From: Phycisphaerales bacterium
Lineage (GTDB): Bacteria > Planctomycetota > Phycisphaerae > Phycisphaerales > UBA1924
Reading direction: 5' to 3'
Length of the DNA stretch: 53,369 nucleotides
NCBI GenBank assembly: GCA_020846975.1
Contig: JADLCX010000004.1
Span: forward strand, 1 to 53,369
Position 1 is the stretch's first letter, and the number at the start of each line of letters is the position of its first letter. The notes beneath the pieces are model-generated. The model searched no databases and was not told the DNA's origin. It saw only the letters and a list, made by a program, of their open reading frames with translations. Made by a program: the position numbers and the translations under genes. Positions 7,372-15,030 of the stretch are shown one piece after another.

Positions 7372-9153
7372 TCAGGGCTTCGGCCGGGTCACGCTCGCGG
7401 CCAGGAACAGCACCAGGCCGCACCCGAGCAACACCCATCCGGCCAGGTTGCCGATGCTCGAGTAGATGGTTCCACGGCCTCCCACCTCGACCGATCCGAG
7501 CAGCGCGCCGTCCGCCTGCGCCGGTTTCCCGGAGCCGAGCACGGTCTCGAACGGCCTAGTTCGCCCTCGATCGTCGATGTACGCCGACAGCCCGGTGTTG
7601 ACCGCCCGCACCATCGGCACGCCCAGTTCCAGGCATCGCCATCGCGCCGAGAGCAGGTGCTGACGACGCTTGGCATCCGACGACACCAGCCACCACGCCT
7701 CGCTGCCGAACCAGCCGTCGTTGCTGAGGTTGACCATCAACTCGGCCGGGCGCCCGTCCGGCGCGCCGCGGACCAATCGACGGCAACTGGTCGTCCAAGT
7801 CGCCTCGAAGCAGACCGGCGCGGCCACGCGAAGGCCGCCTCCCTCGACCAGCGGCACGTCGATCGGCGACGGTTTTCGCCCGAAGTTCAGGTCGAAGCGC
7901 ATCCCGCCCGCGCCCAGATCGAGCACGAGTTTCTGGACCGACGGCCACCGCCACACCCAGGGAATCACCTCGCCGAACGGGGTGAGATCCACCTTGTCGT
8001 ACCGCTCATCGAGCACGCGCCCGCCCGCGACGATTGCGACGCTGTTGTAGCGGCGCTCCTCGATGAGTGTGCCCTTCCCATTCGCCAGCCGGGATTCGCC
8101 GATACCCTCGCGGGCCTGCGCGCCGATGAGCATCGGCACGCCAAGCTCGGCCTGCTCGCGGCACAGCGCCTCCGCGAAACCGTACCCATACTCCCGCAGG
8201 AACGACCGCGGCTTCTCCCCCACCGAGTCCGCGAACTTCCTCGCCGCTTCGATCGCCTCGCCGTTCAGCGCCCAGCCGGGGAACATCGTCTCCGGCCACA
8301 GGATCAGATCCGGCGCCGGGGCGACCGTCCCCACGGCGCGCGTGAGTTCCATGAACCGCCCGAAATCCGCCGCCTGCTGCGCGGGCGGCCAGTTGAGCTT
8401 CTGCCCTTGGGGGACGTTGGTCTGCACGATTCCGACGCGCAGCTCGCGCCGCGGCCGGTCGGGCCCCGTGCCCGCGAGCCCGACCAGCGAAACCCCGACC
8501 CAGACCGCCGCGATCGTCGCCGCGCACATTCCGCCCACGCGTGCCCGCACCGCCGACCACCCGGCGGCATCGGCTAGGCTGCCGGCGAGCGCGACCACCA
8601 GCGCGCTCACGAGGTAGACCCCGAGCACGCGCGCGGGCAGGCAAAGCGAGGGCTCCTTGATGAGCGGGTGCGCCGCGAAGTACCACGGATATCCCGTGAG
8701 CACCACCTCGCCACGGAGCATCTCGACCGCCACCCATACGAGCGGCGCGGCCACGGCCATGGGCAGTTTCCAGCCGGTCGATCGCACCGTCGCGATCGCG
8801 TACACAGTCGCACCGCTCCAGAATCCAAGCCACAGCGCCAGCAGCGGGTAGCCCACCGGCGTGACGTTCACCATCCAGGCTTCCTCGGCGAACCACAACG
8901 GGAGCGTTGCCGCCCCGAAGACCACCGCCGAACGAAGCCGCCGGCTTTTGGCGGTTCCGACACGGCACGCGCACCAGATCAGCGACAGCGCCGCGACGAA
9001 GGTGAACGGCCACAATCCCAGCGGTGGGAGCGAGCAGTAGGTCGCGAACGAGAACGCCAAACCCGCCACGAGCGGCTGCTTCCACGTGGACGCTGGGCGA
9101 TCTCGCAACGGCGACTTGGGACCGGGCATTCGGACGGATCGTACTCCAACCAT
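7372..9153 (-). CDS. lnt: Apolipoprotein N-acyltransferase
   Basis: The 593-residue integral membrane enzyme transfers an acyl chain from phospholipid to the N-terminal Cys of lipoproteins. Residues about 25-230 form several membrane helices. A nitrilase-like domain follows, with the triad Glu288 (LILWPET), Lys387 (RYDKVDLTPFGE) and Cys448 (PVCFE). NLSNDGWFG and a final hydrophobic helix with the tail TRPKP complete the family pattern. The start at 9153 lies only 4 bases after the accD stop, so the genes are probably co-translated; Met9 (9129) is an alternative. Lipoproteins in this window (15031, 20931, 24750) are plausible substrates. Confidence 0.93.
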   Translation of the reverse strand: MVGVRSVRMPGPKSPLRDRPASTWKQPLVAGLAFSFATYCSLPPLGLWPFTFVAALSLIWCACRVGTAKSRRLRSAVVFGAATLPLWFAEEAWMVNVTPVGYPLLALWLGFWSGATVYAIATVRSTGWKLPMAVAAPLVWVAVEMLRGEVVLTGYPWYFAAHPLIKEPSLCLPARVLGVYLVSALVVALAGSLADAAGWSAVRARVGGMCAATIAAVWVGVSLVGLAGTGPDRPRRELRVGIVQTNVPQGQKLNWPPAQQAADFGRFMELTRAVGTVAPAPDLILWPETMFPGWALNGEAIEAARKFADSVGEKPRSFLREYGYGFAEALCREQAELGVPMLIGAQAREGIGESRLANGKGTLIEERRYNSVAIVAGGRVLDERYDKVDLTPFGEVIPWVWRWPSVQKLVLDLGAGGMRFDLNFGRKPSPIDVPLVEGGGLRVAAPVCFEATWTTSCRRLVRGAPDGRPAELMVNLSNDGWFGSEAWWLVSSDAKRRQHLLSARWRCLELGVPMVRAVNTGLSAYIDDRGRTRPFETVLGSGKPAQADGALLGSVEVGGRGTIYSSIGNLAGWVLLGCGLVLFLAASVTRPKP

Positions 9154-9157
9154 CCGC

Positions 9158-10000
9158 TCACTTGCCCGCGTAGTCGATCACGCGCGCCAGTTCGCTGCGC
9201 AGTTCGGCCCGAGCCGCCACCCGGTCCACCATCCCCGCCTTGAGCAGGTACTCCGACCGCTGGAAGCCCTCGGGCAGTTCCTGCCGGATCGTCTGCTGGA
9301 TCACCCGCGGCCCCGCGAACCCGATGAGCGCCTTCGGCTCGGCGACGATCACATCGCCCAGCATCGCGAAGCTCGCCGTCACGCCGCCGGTTGTCGGATC
9401 GGTCAGCACGCTGATGAACAGGCCGCCCGCGTCGTCATGCCGCCCGAGCGCCGCGCTCGTCTTGGCCATCTGCATCAGGCTCAGCCCAGACTCCTGCATG
9501 CGCGCCCCGCCCGAGCCGCTCACGATGATCAGCGGCAGGCTCCTCTGCGTCGCGGCCTCGATCGACCGCGTCACGGTCTCGCCCACCACGCTGCCCATCG
9601 AACCCATCATGAACGACAGGTCCAGCACGCACAGCATCGCGGCGCGGCCCTTGACAAAGCACGTTCCGGCGACCGCCGCGTCCGATGCGCCGCTCTTGAT
9701 CTGCTCGGCCAGCAGGCGGTCCTTGTAGGACTTGAGATCGCGGAACTTCAAGGGATCGGTCGGCGTCAGGCCCGTGAACATCGCCTCGAACGAACCAGGA
9801 TCGGCGAGCTGCCGCACCCGCTCGGTCGCGCCGATTCGAAAATGGTGCTGGCACTCGGGGCAGACGTGGAGGTTGGCCTCCATCTGCTTGCGATAGATCA
9901 TCTGGCCACAGCCGGGGCATCGCAGCCACAGCCCCTCGGGGACCGAGGCCTTGCGCTGGGGCTTGAGTTCTGTCCATGTGCGGGTCGCCGCTTGGGTCAT
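9158..10000 (-). CDS. accD: Acetyl-CoA carboxylase carboxyltransferase subunit beta
   Basis: It forms the AccA2-AccD2 carboxyltransferase that makes malonyl-CoA. The 280 residues begin with a zinc ribbon (Cys28, Cys31, Cys47, Cys50). The crotonase-like core follows with SGSGGARMQESGLSLMQMAK and the DPTTGGVTASFAMLGD region. I chose ATG 10000 because GAAGGAAA lies about 8 bases upstream; an upstream in-frame Met at 10045 adds a non-homologous 15 residues. accA is not in the window. It sits between a phosphatase-fold gene and lnt on the same strand. Confidence 0.96.
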   Translation of the reverse strand: MTQAATRTWTELKPQRKASVPEGLWLRCPGCGQMIYRKQMEANLHVCPECQHHFRIGATERVRQLADPGSFEAMFTGLTPTDPLKFRDLKSYKDRLLAEQIKSGASDAAVAGTCFVKGRAAMLCVLDLSFMMGSMGSVVGETVTRSIEAATQRSLPLIIVSGSGGARMQESGLSLMQMAKTSAALGRHDDAGGLFISVLTDPTTGGVTASFAMLGDVIVAEPKALIGFAGPRVIQQTIRQELPEGFQRSEYLLKAGMVDRVAARAELRSELARVIDYAGK

Positions 10001-10057
10001 CGGACGGTTTCCTTCGCAAACAGGCCGCCAAACAGGCCGGCCCAAGTCGGTTCGTGT

Positions 10058-10723
10058 TCACGCCGCCGATGCGGCCCCGGGTCGCGCAACCGTCGCCCGC
10101 AGGGGCAGCGACCACTCAGCCTCCACATCCGCATCCAACCACATCGCGCCCGGCCGCTCCTTCAGAATCGAGCCCATGTCCCCGACGGGAGCACCCGTCA
10201 GCCAGCACCGAACCAGCGCGTCCGAGATCGGCCGCAACACCAAGCCCACCGCGGGCACGCCGAGGTTGCTGCGCCGACCACGAGATCGGATCTTCAGCAG
10301 CGCCCGCCGCAGCCCTTTCAGCAGCCGGTCGGCAAACTCCTCGAACGCCTCACCTTCCGGCGGCGTCACGCAGCAGGGGTTCTCACTCCAGAGCTTGCCG
10401 GCCCGACAGAATCGCTCGCCCAACTCAGACTTCTGGACCCCCTCCCACAACCCCAGCGAGCACTCACAGAGGTCCGCCACCACCGCCGGCTTGACCCGGG
10501 CCGCTGCCCCCAGCAGTTCGGCGGTCTCGCGGCTGGCCTCATCGTCGGCCGAGAGAACCGCCGCCAATGGCGGACGTCCAAGTCGGTTGATCGATTCCCC
10601 CACCGCAACCCGACCCGGTGCCGACAACGGAAGGTCGGTTCGTCCCTGAACCCGGCCTGCGAGGTCCCAGTCTGTCTCACCGGCTCGAAGCAGCAAGACT
10701 CGATGTGTGGCGTTCACGGCCAT
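10058..10723 (-). CDS. Histidine-phosphatase-fold protein lacking both catalytic histidines
   Basis: This 221-residue protein aligns by eye with cofactor-dependent phosphoglycerate-mutase-like phosphatases. It has VLLLRAGETDW (residues 9-19), GRVQGRTDLPLS, SRETAELLGA, CSLGLWEG and PPEGEAFEEFADRL. The usual RHGE phosphohistidine motif reads RAGE (Ala14), and the second site that normally reads SHG reads LRPIS (Pro165). Both catalytic histidines are therefore absent while the rest of the fold signature, including the acidic EG pair, is retained. The reading frame is intact, so it looks like a maintained pseudo-enzyme rather than a decayed gene. The start at 10723 fits the fold; an upstream GTG/ATG would add about 40 unrelated residues. 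It is 57 bases upstream of accD on the same strand. Confidence 0.85.
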   Translation of the reverse strand: MAVNATHRVLLLRAGETDWDLAGRVQGRTDLPLSAPGRVAVGESINRLGRPPLAAVLSADDEASRETAELLGAAARVKPAVVADLCECSLGLWEGVQKSELGERFCRAGKLWSENPCCVTPPEGEAFEEFADRLLKGLRRALLKIRSRGRRSNLGVPAVGLVLRPISDALVRCWLTGAPVGDMGSILKERPGAMWLDADVEAEWSLPLRATVARPGAASAA

Positions 10724-10886
10724 AGGTTGGGAAGACTCTCCCCTTTGGGAGGTCGGCAGTGTAGCCCATCGAGCATGAACGAACCAAGTCGGGAAAGGGT
10801 TATCAACACCCAAACAGGGTATCAAAACTCCCCGATCTTGCAAACCAATCCCTCATACAGGGTGAACATGCGAGCCGTAGAGTAGG

Positions 10887-11735
10887 TTATCCGGTACTTG
10901 CGGCCGGCTGTCGGAGTGCGGCGACCGCAGCGCCCCTGTCCTTGACCGGCCGACCGAAAATCGCACTGGCCGCGACGAGGACATCGCAGCCGACATTCTG
11001 GCACGCGGCCGAGTTCTCGGGACTCACCCCCCCATCCATCTCGAGGCGCTGGTTGGGGGTGAGCTCGGCGCTGATGCGTTCGACCTTTGCCAGAACCTCC
11101 GGGATGAACGCCTGACCACTGAAGCCGGGGTTGACGGACATCACCAGCAGCAGATCGAAATGGGACAGGTGCGGCAGGACCGCTTCCACCGAAGTCGGCG
11201 GATTGAGGGCGAGTCCGACCGAGACCGCGCCCTGCGGGCAGTCGATCTGACGGATGCGCCGGGCGAGCGGCCCGATCTCCGCGGGCGGCACGACTTCGAC
11301 ATGGAAGGTGATGTGGTCGGCCCCGGCCTTCGCGAACGCCTGGGCGTGCAGCCACGGATCCGTGACCATCAGGTGCACGTCGAGGAACGACTCGGGCAAT
11401 GCCCGCCGCAGGGCCTTGACCATGTCGGGACCCATCGTGAGGTTGGGCACGAAGTGACCATCCATGACATCCACGTGGAGCAGATCGGCGTGGGTCGGAT
11501 CGGGAGTTTTCTTGCGTGTGAAGAGGCTGGATGAACGGACCTCTCGCTCGGGCGGCGTCGGTGTGCCGTAGAGCACCTGCGAGCACTCGACGCCCATGCT
11601 GGCAAAGTCGGCCGAGAGGATCGAGGGTGCGATGAGCGGGAGGCGCGGCGGGTGGGTGAAGAGGTTACGGAACACGCACGAGCGTAGGGTGCGGTATGCC
11701 GCCGAGTCGGGTGCGTGCAGTGCACCTCGGAGCAA
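10887..11735 (-). CDS. rpe: Ribulose-phosphate 3-epimerase with an internal insertion
   Basis: It interconverts ribulose-5-phosphate and xylulose-5-phosphate in the pentose phosphate pathway, using a TIM barrel with bound metal. Visible motifs are [45 protein letters not shown] and LEMDGGVS. Between SILSADF and HVDVMDG there are about 42 residues where homologues have about 17. The extra block ([20 protein letters not shown]) is basic and Ser/Thr-rich. The start is uncertain: ATG 11735 gives 282 residues, while GTG 11675 gives about 262, closer to the family's 220-230. It diverges from rnhA. Confidence 0.9.
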   Translation of the reverse strand: MLRGALHAPDSAAYRTLRSCVFRNLFTHPPRLPLIAPSILSADFASMGVECSQVLYGTPTPPEREVRSSSLFTRKKTPDPTHADLLHVDVMDGHFVPNLTMGPDMVKALRRALPESFLDVHLMVTDPWLHAQAFAKAGADHITFHVEVVPPAEIGPLARRIRQIDCPQGAVSVGLALNPPTSVEAVLPHLSHFDLLLVMSVNPGFSGQAFIPEVLAKVERISAELTPNQRLEMDGGVSPENSAACQNVGCDVLVAASAIFGRPVKDRGAAVAALRQPAASTG

Positions 11736-11785
11736 GGCGAATCCCGGCTCGGGCCGTGGTTGTGGTCATACACTGCCGCCCTTCC

Positions 11786-12271
11786 ATGAGCAAGGATGCC
11801 GCCTCGAAACCTTCTTCCGATCTCCCGCACGTGATGCTATTCACCGATGGCGCGTGCTCGGGCAACCCTGGGCCCGGCGGGTGGGCATTTATCCTTCGTC
11901 ACCCGGCCAGCGGCAAGGAGCGCGAGTCGAGCGGGGGCGAGCCCGACACGACCAACAACCGCATGGAACTTATGGCCGTGATCAAGGGGCTCGAGGCCCT
12001 CACGCGGAAGTCGCGTGTCGAACTCTGGTCCGACAGCCAGTACGTGCTCAAGGGCCTGAAGGAGTGGATGGTCGGGTGGAAGGCCAAGGGCTGGCGCACC
12101 GCCGGCAAGGCCGCGGTGAAGAACGTCGATCTCTGGAAGGACCTCGACGAACTGAAGTCCAAGCACCAGATCACCTTCCACTGGGTCCGCGGCCACGACA
12201 ACCACCCGGAGAACGAGCGGTGCGACCAGTTGGCGGTGGAGGCGCGGGATCGGGCGGCGGCGGGGGCGTAG
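11786..12271 (+). CDS. rnhA: Ribonuclease HI
   Basis: The 161-residue enzyme degrades RNA in RNA-DNA hybrids. The catalytic acidic residues are visible: Asp21 ([14 protein letters not shown]), Glu61 (NNRMEL), Asp83 (WSDSQY) and Asp147 in HPENERCD. The handle region [13 protein letters not shown] and HWVRGH are also present. I chose ATG 11786 because the fold starts shortly after it; upstream in-frame codons overlap the divergent rpe. A hairpin-rich gap separates it from the toxin-antitoxin pair. Confidence 0.95.
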   Translation: MSKDAASKPSSDLPHVMLFTDGACSGNPGPGGWAFILRHPASGKERESSGGEPDTTNNRMELMAVIKGLEALTRKSRVELWSDSQYVLKGLKEWMVGWKAKGWRTAGKAAVKNVDLWKDLDELKSKHQITFHWVRGHDNHPENERCDQLAVEARDRAAAGA

Positions 12272-12290
12272 TGTTTGTTCCGGGTGCCAC

Positions 12291-12316
12291 CACTCGCCGC
12301 GCTTCGCGGCGCAGTG
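12291..12316. repeat. REP-like hairpin downstream of rnhA
   Basis: CGCCGCG-CTT-CGCGGCG forms a 7-bp GC stem, flanked by CACT/AGTG that extend the pairing with one bulged C. There is no T run. It may stabilise the rnhA 3' end or be a dispersed palindrome. Confidence 0.5.
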
Positions 12317-12399
12317 ATGACGGGCCGCGTTGCTACGGAGAACCCGTATGTGGAAGCCCGAGTGTTGGCCAGCCGACGACTTCCACGATAGAATTGGAT

Positions 12400-12669
12400 A
12401 TGAGCACACCTGATCGTGAGGCCGACCTCTTGAAGCGCATCACGTTCAACCCCGAGATCTTTGGCGGGAAGGCAATCGTGCGCGGCCGGCGATTGGCTGT
12501 GGAGCACGTACTGAGCCTGTTGGGCGCCGGAGACACCGAAGAAACACTGCTCGCCGAGTATCCGTGGCTTGAGCGTGATGACATCCGCGCGTGCGTCGTA
12601 TATGCCGGGCGGGTGGTCGGGATGGAGCGATTCCTGCCGCGCCTCTCCGAGCCCGGGGCGGCCGCTTGA
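12400..12669 (+). CDS. DUF433-family antitoxin
   Basis: The 89-residue protein contains the DUF433 pattern RITFNPEIFGGKAIVRGRRL, then VEHVLSLLGAGDTEETLLAEYP and LERDDIRACVVYA. This family is a small winged-helix DNA-binding antitoxin (VapB45 type), usually encoded just before a DUF5615 PIN-like toxin, as here. It probably neutralises the toxin and autoregulates the pair. The start is ATG 12400, after the weak ribosome site GATAGAATTGG. The stop overlaps the toxin start. Confidence 0.87.
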   Translation: MSTPDREADLLKRITFNPEIFGGKAIVRGRRLAVEHVLSLLGAGDTEETLLAEYPWLERDDIRACVVYAGRVVGMERFLPRLSEPGAAA

Positions 12670-13025
12670 AAGTCCTGCTCGATTCGTGTGTCTCGACCAG
12701 TGCGGCCGTTGAACTTCGCAAGGCCGGGCACGATGTCGCGACAACGGACATCTTCGGGGCCGATCCCGGCGACCGGGTCATCCTTGCGTTTGGACTTGCG
12801 AACACGCGCACGGTCGTGACGATCGACAAGGACTTCGGCGAACTTGCCGTCCTTCACAAGCAACCCCACTGCGAGATCATTCGGCTCGTGGATATCCCAA
12901 CCGCGCAACAAGGCGGTGCCGCGGCCGAAGCACTGGCCAATCATGGAACAGAGCTACTCGGCGGTGCGATCGTGACGGTTGAACGCAGCCGTGTGCGGAT
13001 TCGTTCGGCCCACTGGCCGCGATGA
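12666..13025 (+). CDS. DUF5615 PIN-like toxin
   Basis: The 119-residue protein starts at a TTG that overlaps the antitoxin stop (TTGA at 12666-12669), so it is coupled to the antitoxin. The family pattern is clear: LKVLLDSCVSTSAAVELRKA, GHDVATTDIFGADPGDRVIL and VVTIDKDFGELA. Asp6 and the Asp residues of TIDKDFG are the likely metal-binding acidic cluster of the PIN/Mut7-C-like fold. It is probably an RNase toxin of the VapC45 type. The target is not predictable from sequence. The convergent fur gene ends 4 bases beyond. Confidence 0.85.
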   Translation: MKVLLDSCVSTSAAVELRKAGHDVATTDIFGADPGDRVILAFGLANTRTVVTIDKDFGELAVLHKQPHCEIIRLVDIPTAQQGGAAAEALANHGTELLGGAIVTVERSRVRIRSAHWPR

Positions 13026-13029
13026 TCTT

Positions 13030-13524
13030 TCACGTCTCCCCGCACCGCTCGCACATCCCATGCAGCAGCACGCTCTGCTGCGTGATGCGGAACTTGCGGG
13101 GGCTACGAGGAGTCGTTTCGGCCTTGGCGCGGGGCTTGATCACCACCTCGGCATCCTCGATGCACTCCACCGCGCCGCACGCATCACAGACCATGTGCGG
13201 GTGCTCGTGCTCGTGGTGGCCCTCGGTGCAGTGGGCGTGGTCGGTGAGCGAGTAGCGGAAGATGCGGTCGCCGGGGTCGATGCGGTGGGCGATGCCGGAA
13301 TCGACCAGCGTGTTGAGCGTGCGGTAGACGGTGACGCGGTCGGCGTGCTCGCCCGCCGCGGCGAGCTGCTCATCAAGCGCGGTCGCATCGAGCGCGGTGC
13401 GCGAGGCGCGCAGTGCTCGCATGATCGAGAGCCGAATCCCTGTCACCCGCAGCCCGGCCGCGCGGAGCTGGGCCTTGAGCTCGACATCGGTACGCGCAGC
13501 GGGGGATGAGGCGGAGTGAGGCAT
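13030..13524 (-). CDS. Fur-family transcriptional regulator
   Basis: This 164-residue protein has the Fur winged helix (LRAAGLRVTGIRLSIMRALR, then DRVTVYRTLNTLVDSGIAHR). The regulatory domain is rich in His (HCTEGHHEHEHPHMVC) and has two CxxC pairs, Cys113/116 and Cys158/161, fitting a structural zinc site. The His-rich stretch would suit a Zur- or Fur-type sensor; which metal is sensed cannot be decided. The nearby heme oxygenase (31526) would be a logical target of an iron regulator, but no operator was identified. Confidence 0.92.
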   Translation of the reverse strand: MPHSASSPAARTDVELKAQLRAAGLRVTGIRLSIMRALRASRTALDATALDEQLAAAGEHADRVTVYRTLNTLVDSGIAHRIDPGDRIFRYSLTDHAHCTEGHHEHEHPHMVCDACGAVECIEDAEVVIKPRAKAETTPRSPRKFRITQQSVLLHGMCERCGET

Positions 13525-13597
13525 CGGGAAATGGTATCACGGGAAGGAAGACCGCCCCCGGTCGGCCGAAGGCGGTGGTATCGTGTCGCGCGGGTGC

Positions 13598-13960
13598 TCA
13601 CTCGCAGGTGTGCCACGAGAAATACGCGCCGAGCAAATCGAACAGGTCCTGAATCGAGACGCCTCCGGCGTTGTTGACATCCGCCGTGCGCCAGCACCCG
13701 ACATTTGGCGGCGTGTTCACGCCGCCACGGCCGATGGCCCGATCCACCGGTTGCCCGTTCCCAGGCCAAGGCGCATTCCCCACCGCCCCGATCCGCACAA
13801 AGTCGATCCCGCTCACCGGGTCGATGTCGGCGTGGGTGGTCGGTGTCGTGGCAAGGGTCACGATCGCCGCGCAGACGAACAGCCGTGCCGAGAGCGCCGA
13901 GAGTCGGCACGGAGGGCGTGCAAGCGGTGGCAAGGGTGAAGCTGCGCGGGCGCGGGGCAA
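13598..13960 (-). pseudogene. Internally deleted secreted protein: N-terminus joined to a dockerin-like tail
   Basis: The 120-residue frame has a signal peptide (residues about 22-44, ending THA). A short segment GIDFVRIGAVGNAPWPGNG...DRAIGRGGV follows, resembling the start of secreted formylglycine-generating-enzyme-like (SUMF1) proteins of planctomycetes. It then passes straight to NNAGGVSIQDLFDLLGAYFSWHTCE, a single half of the dockerin-like tail. The expected catalytic domain is missing, so I read it as a remnant formed by internal deletion. It could instead be a functional small secreted protein. No partner gene adjoins it. Confidence 0.55.
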
Positions 13961-14228
13961 GAGGGCCTGCCTTTCTCTCGGATGCCCCGTGGGTCAAGAC
14001 GGGGGTCCGGGTGGTCTGGCTCTCTCTCTCGCGCGGCCATACCACTCTACCTCTGTAAAGCGGAAGGCACAACCGCCTCTGACGACGAGACGGGGCGTGG
14101 TCCGAAAAAAGCCTGGTACTGGCGCCGGCAGGCCGATTGCAGGTCGCAATCAGGACAGCGCGCGGAGTGCATGCCCGCTCGGGCACATAGGCCGGCTCTC
14201 ACAATCGCCTGTCACCCCGCCTTCCCCC

Positions 14229-14984
14229 TCAGCACATCGTCATCCCGCCATCCACGCAGATCGTCTGCCCCGTCAGGTACGCCGCCTCATCGCTGGTCAC
14301 GTACGACACCGCCGCGGCGATGTCATCCGCGATCCCCAGCCGCTTCACCGCGAGCATACCCAGCAGCTTGTCCTTGATCTCCTGCGGCAGGTTGGCGGTC
14401 ATGTCGGTCTCGATGTAGCCGGGGGCGACGACGTTGCAGGTGATGCCCTTGCCGCCGAGCTCGCGGGCGATGGTCTTGCTAAGGCCGAGCAGGGCCGACT
14501 TGGCCGCGGCGTAGTTGGCCTGCCCGGCGTTGCCGACCAGGCCGCTGGTGGAGGCGATGTTGACGATGCGGCCGAACTTGCCGCGCATCATCGGCCGCGC
14601 GGCAGCGCGGATGCCGACGAACGCGCTGGTGAGGTTGACGTTGATAACGTCGGCCCACTCTTCATCGCTCATGCGGAGCACGAGGTTGTCGCGGGTGATG
14701 CCGGCGTTGTTGACGAGGATGTCGAGCCGCTTGTGCTCATCGGCGACCTGCTCGATCGCCGCGGCCCAGGCCTTGCCGTCGCCGATATCGACCGCGAGCG
14801 CACTCGCCTTGCCGCCGCTTGCCTCGATCTGCGACTTCAGGTCGTTGAGCGGCGCGGCAGAGCGGGCGACGAGCACGACGTGCCGGCCTTCGCGTGCCAG
14901 CCTCAGCGCGATCGCTTTGCCGATGCCCCGGCTCGCGCCGGTCACGATTGCCACGCGGGTGGGTGCCGTCTCAGTTCCGCTCAC
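14229..14984 (-). CDS. fabG: 3-oxoacyl-ACP reductase
   Basis: The 251-residue SDR enzyme reduces beta-ketoacyl-ACP with NADPH in fatty-acid elongation. The cofactor loop TGASRGIG is at 15-22 and NNAG at 92-95. The catalytic residues are Ser145, Tyr158 and Lys162 (NYAAAK), and the C-terminal VDGGM motif is present. It ends a - strand cluster fabD-lipoprotein-fabG, although 46 bases separate it from the lipoprotein stop. About 270 bases without a gene follow (13961-14228); they hold a small hairpin TGCCCG/CGGGCA near 14172. Confidence 0.94.
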   Translation of the reverse strand: MSGTETAPTRVAIVTGASRGIGKAIALRLAREGRHVVLVARSAAPLNDLKSQIEASGGKASALAVDIGDGKAWAAAIEQVADEHKRLDILVNNAGITRDNLVLRMSDEEWADVINVNLTSAFVGIRAAARPMMRGKFGRIVNIASTSGLVGNAGQANYAAAKSALLGLSKTIARELGGKGITCNVVAPGYIETDMTANLPQEIKDKLLGMLAVKRLGIADDIAAAVSYVTSDEAAYLTGQTICVDGGMTMC

Positions 14985-15030
14985 GCTCGATCTCCTGTCG
15001 GTTCATGACGACCCACGGTCGCGACAACGC

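Noticed and set aside
6283..8577. Very long + strand open frame opposite the GDSL esterase and lnt
   Set aside because: Its Arg/Pro/His-rich translation is the usual antisense shadow of GC-rich genes; the - strand frames have clear catalytic motifs.
11500..11580. Intein or tRNA-derived insertion in rpe
   Set aside because: The insert is too short for an intein and has no splice motifs; a T-arm match is poor and no cloverleaf can be drawn.
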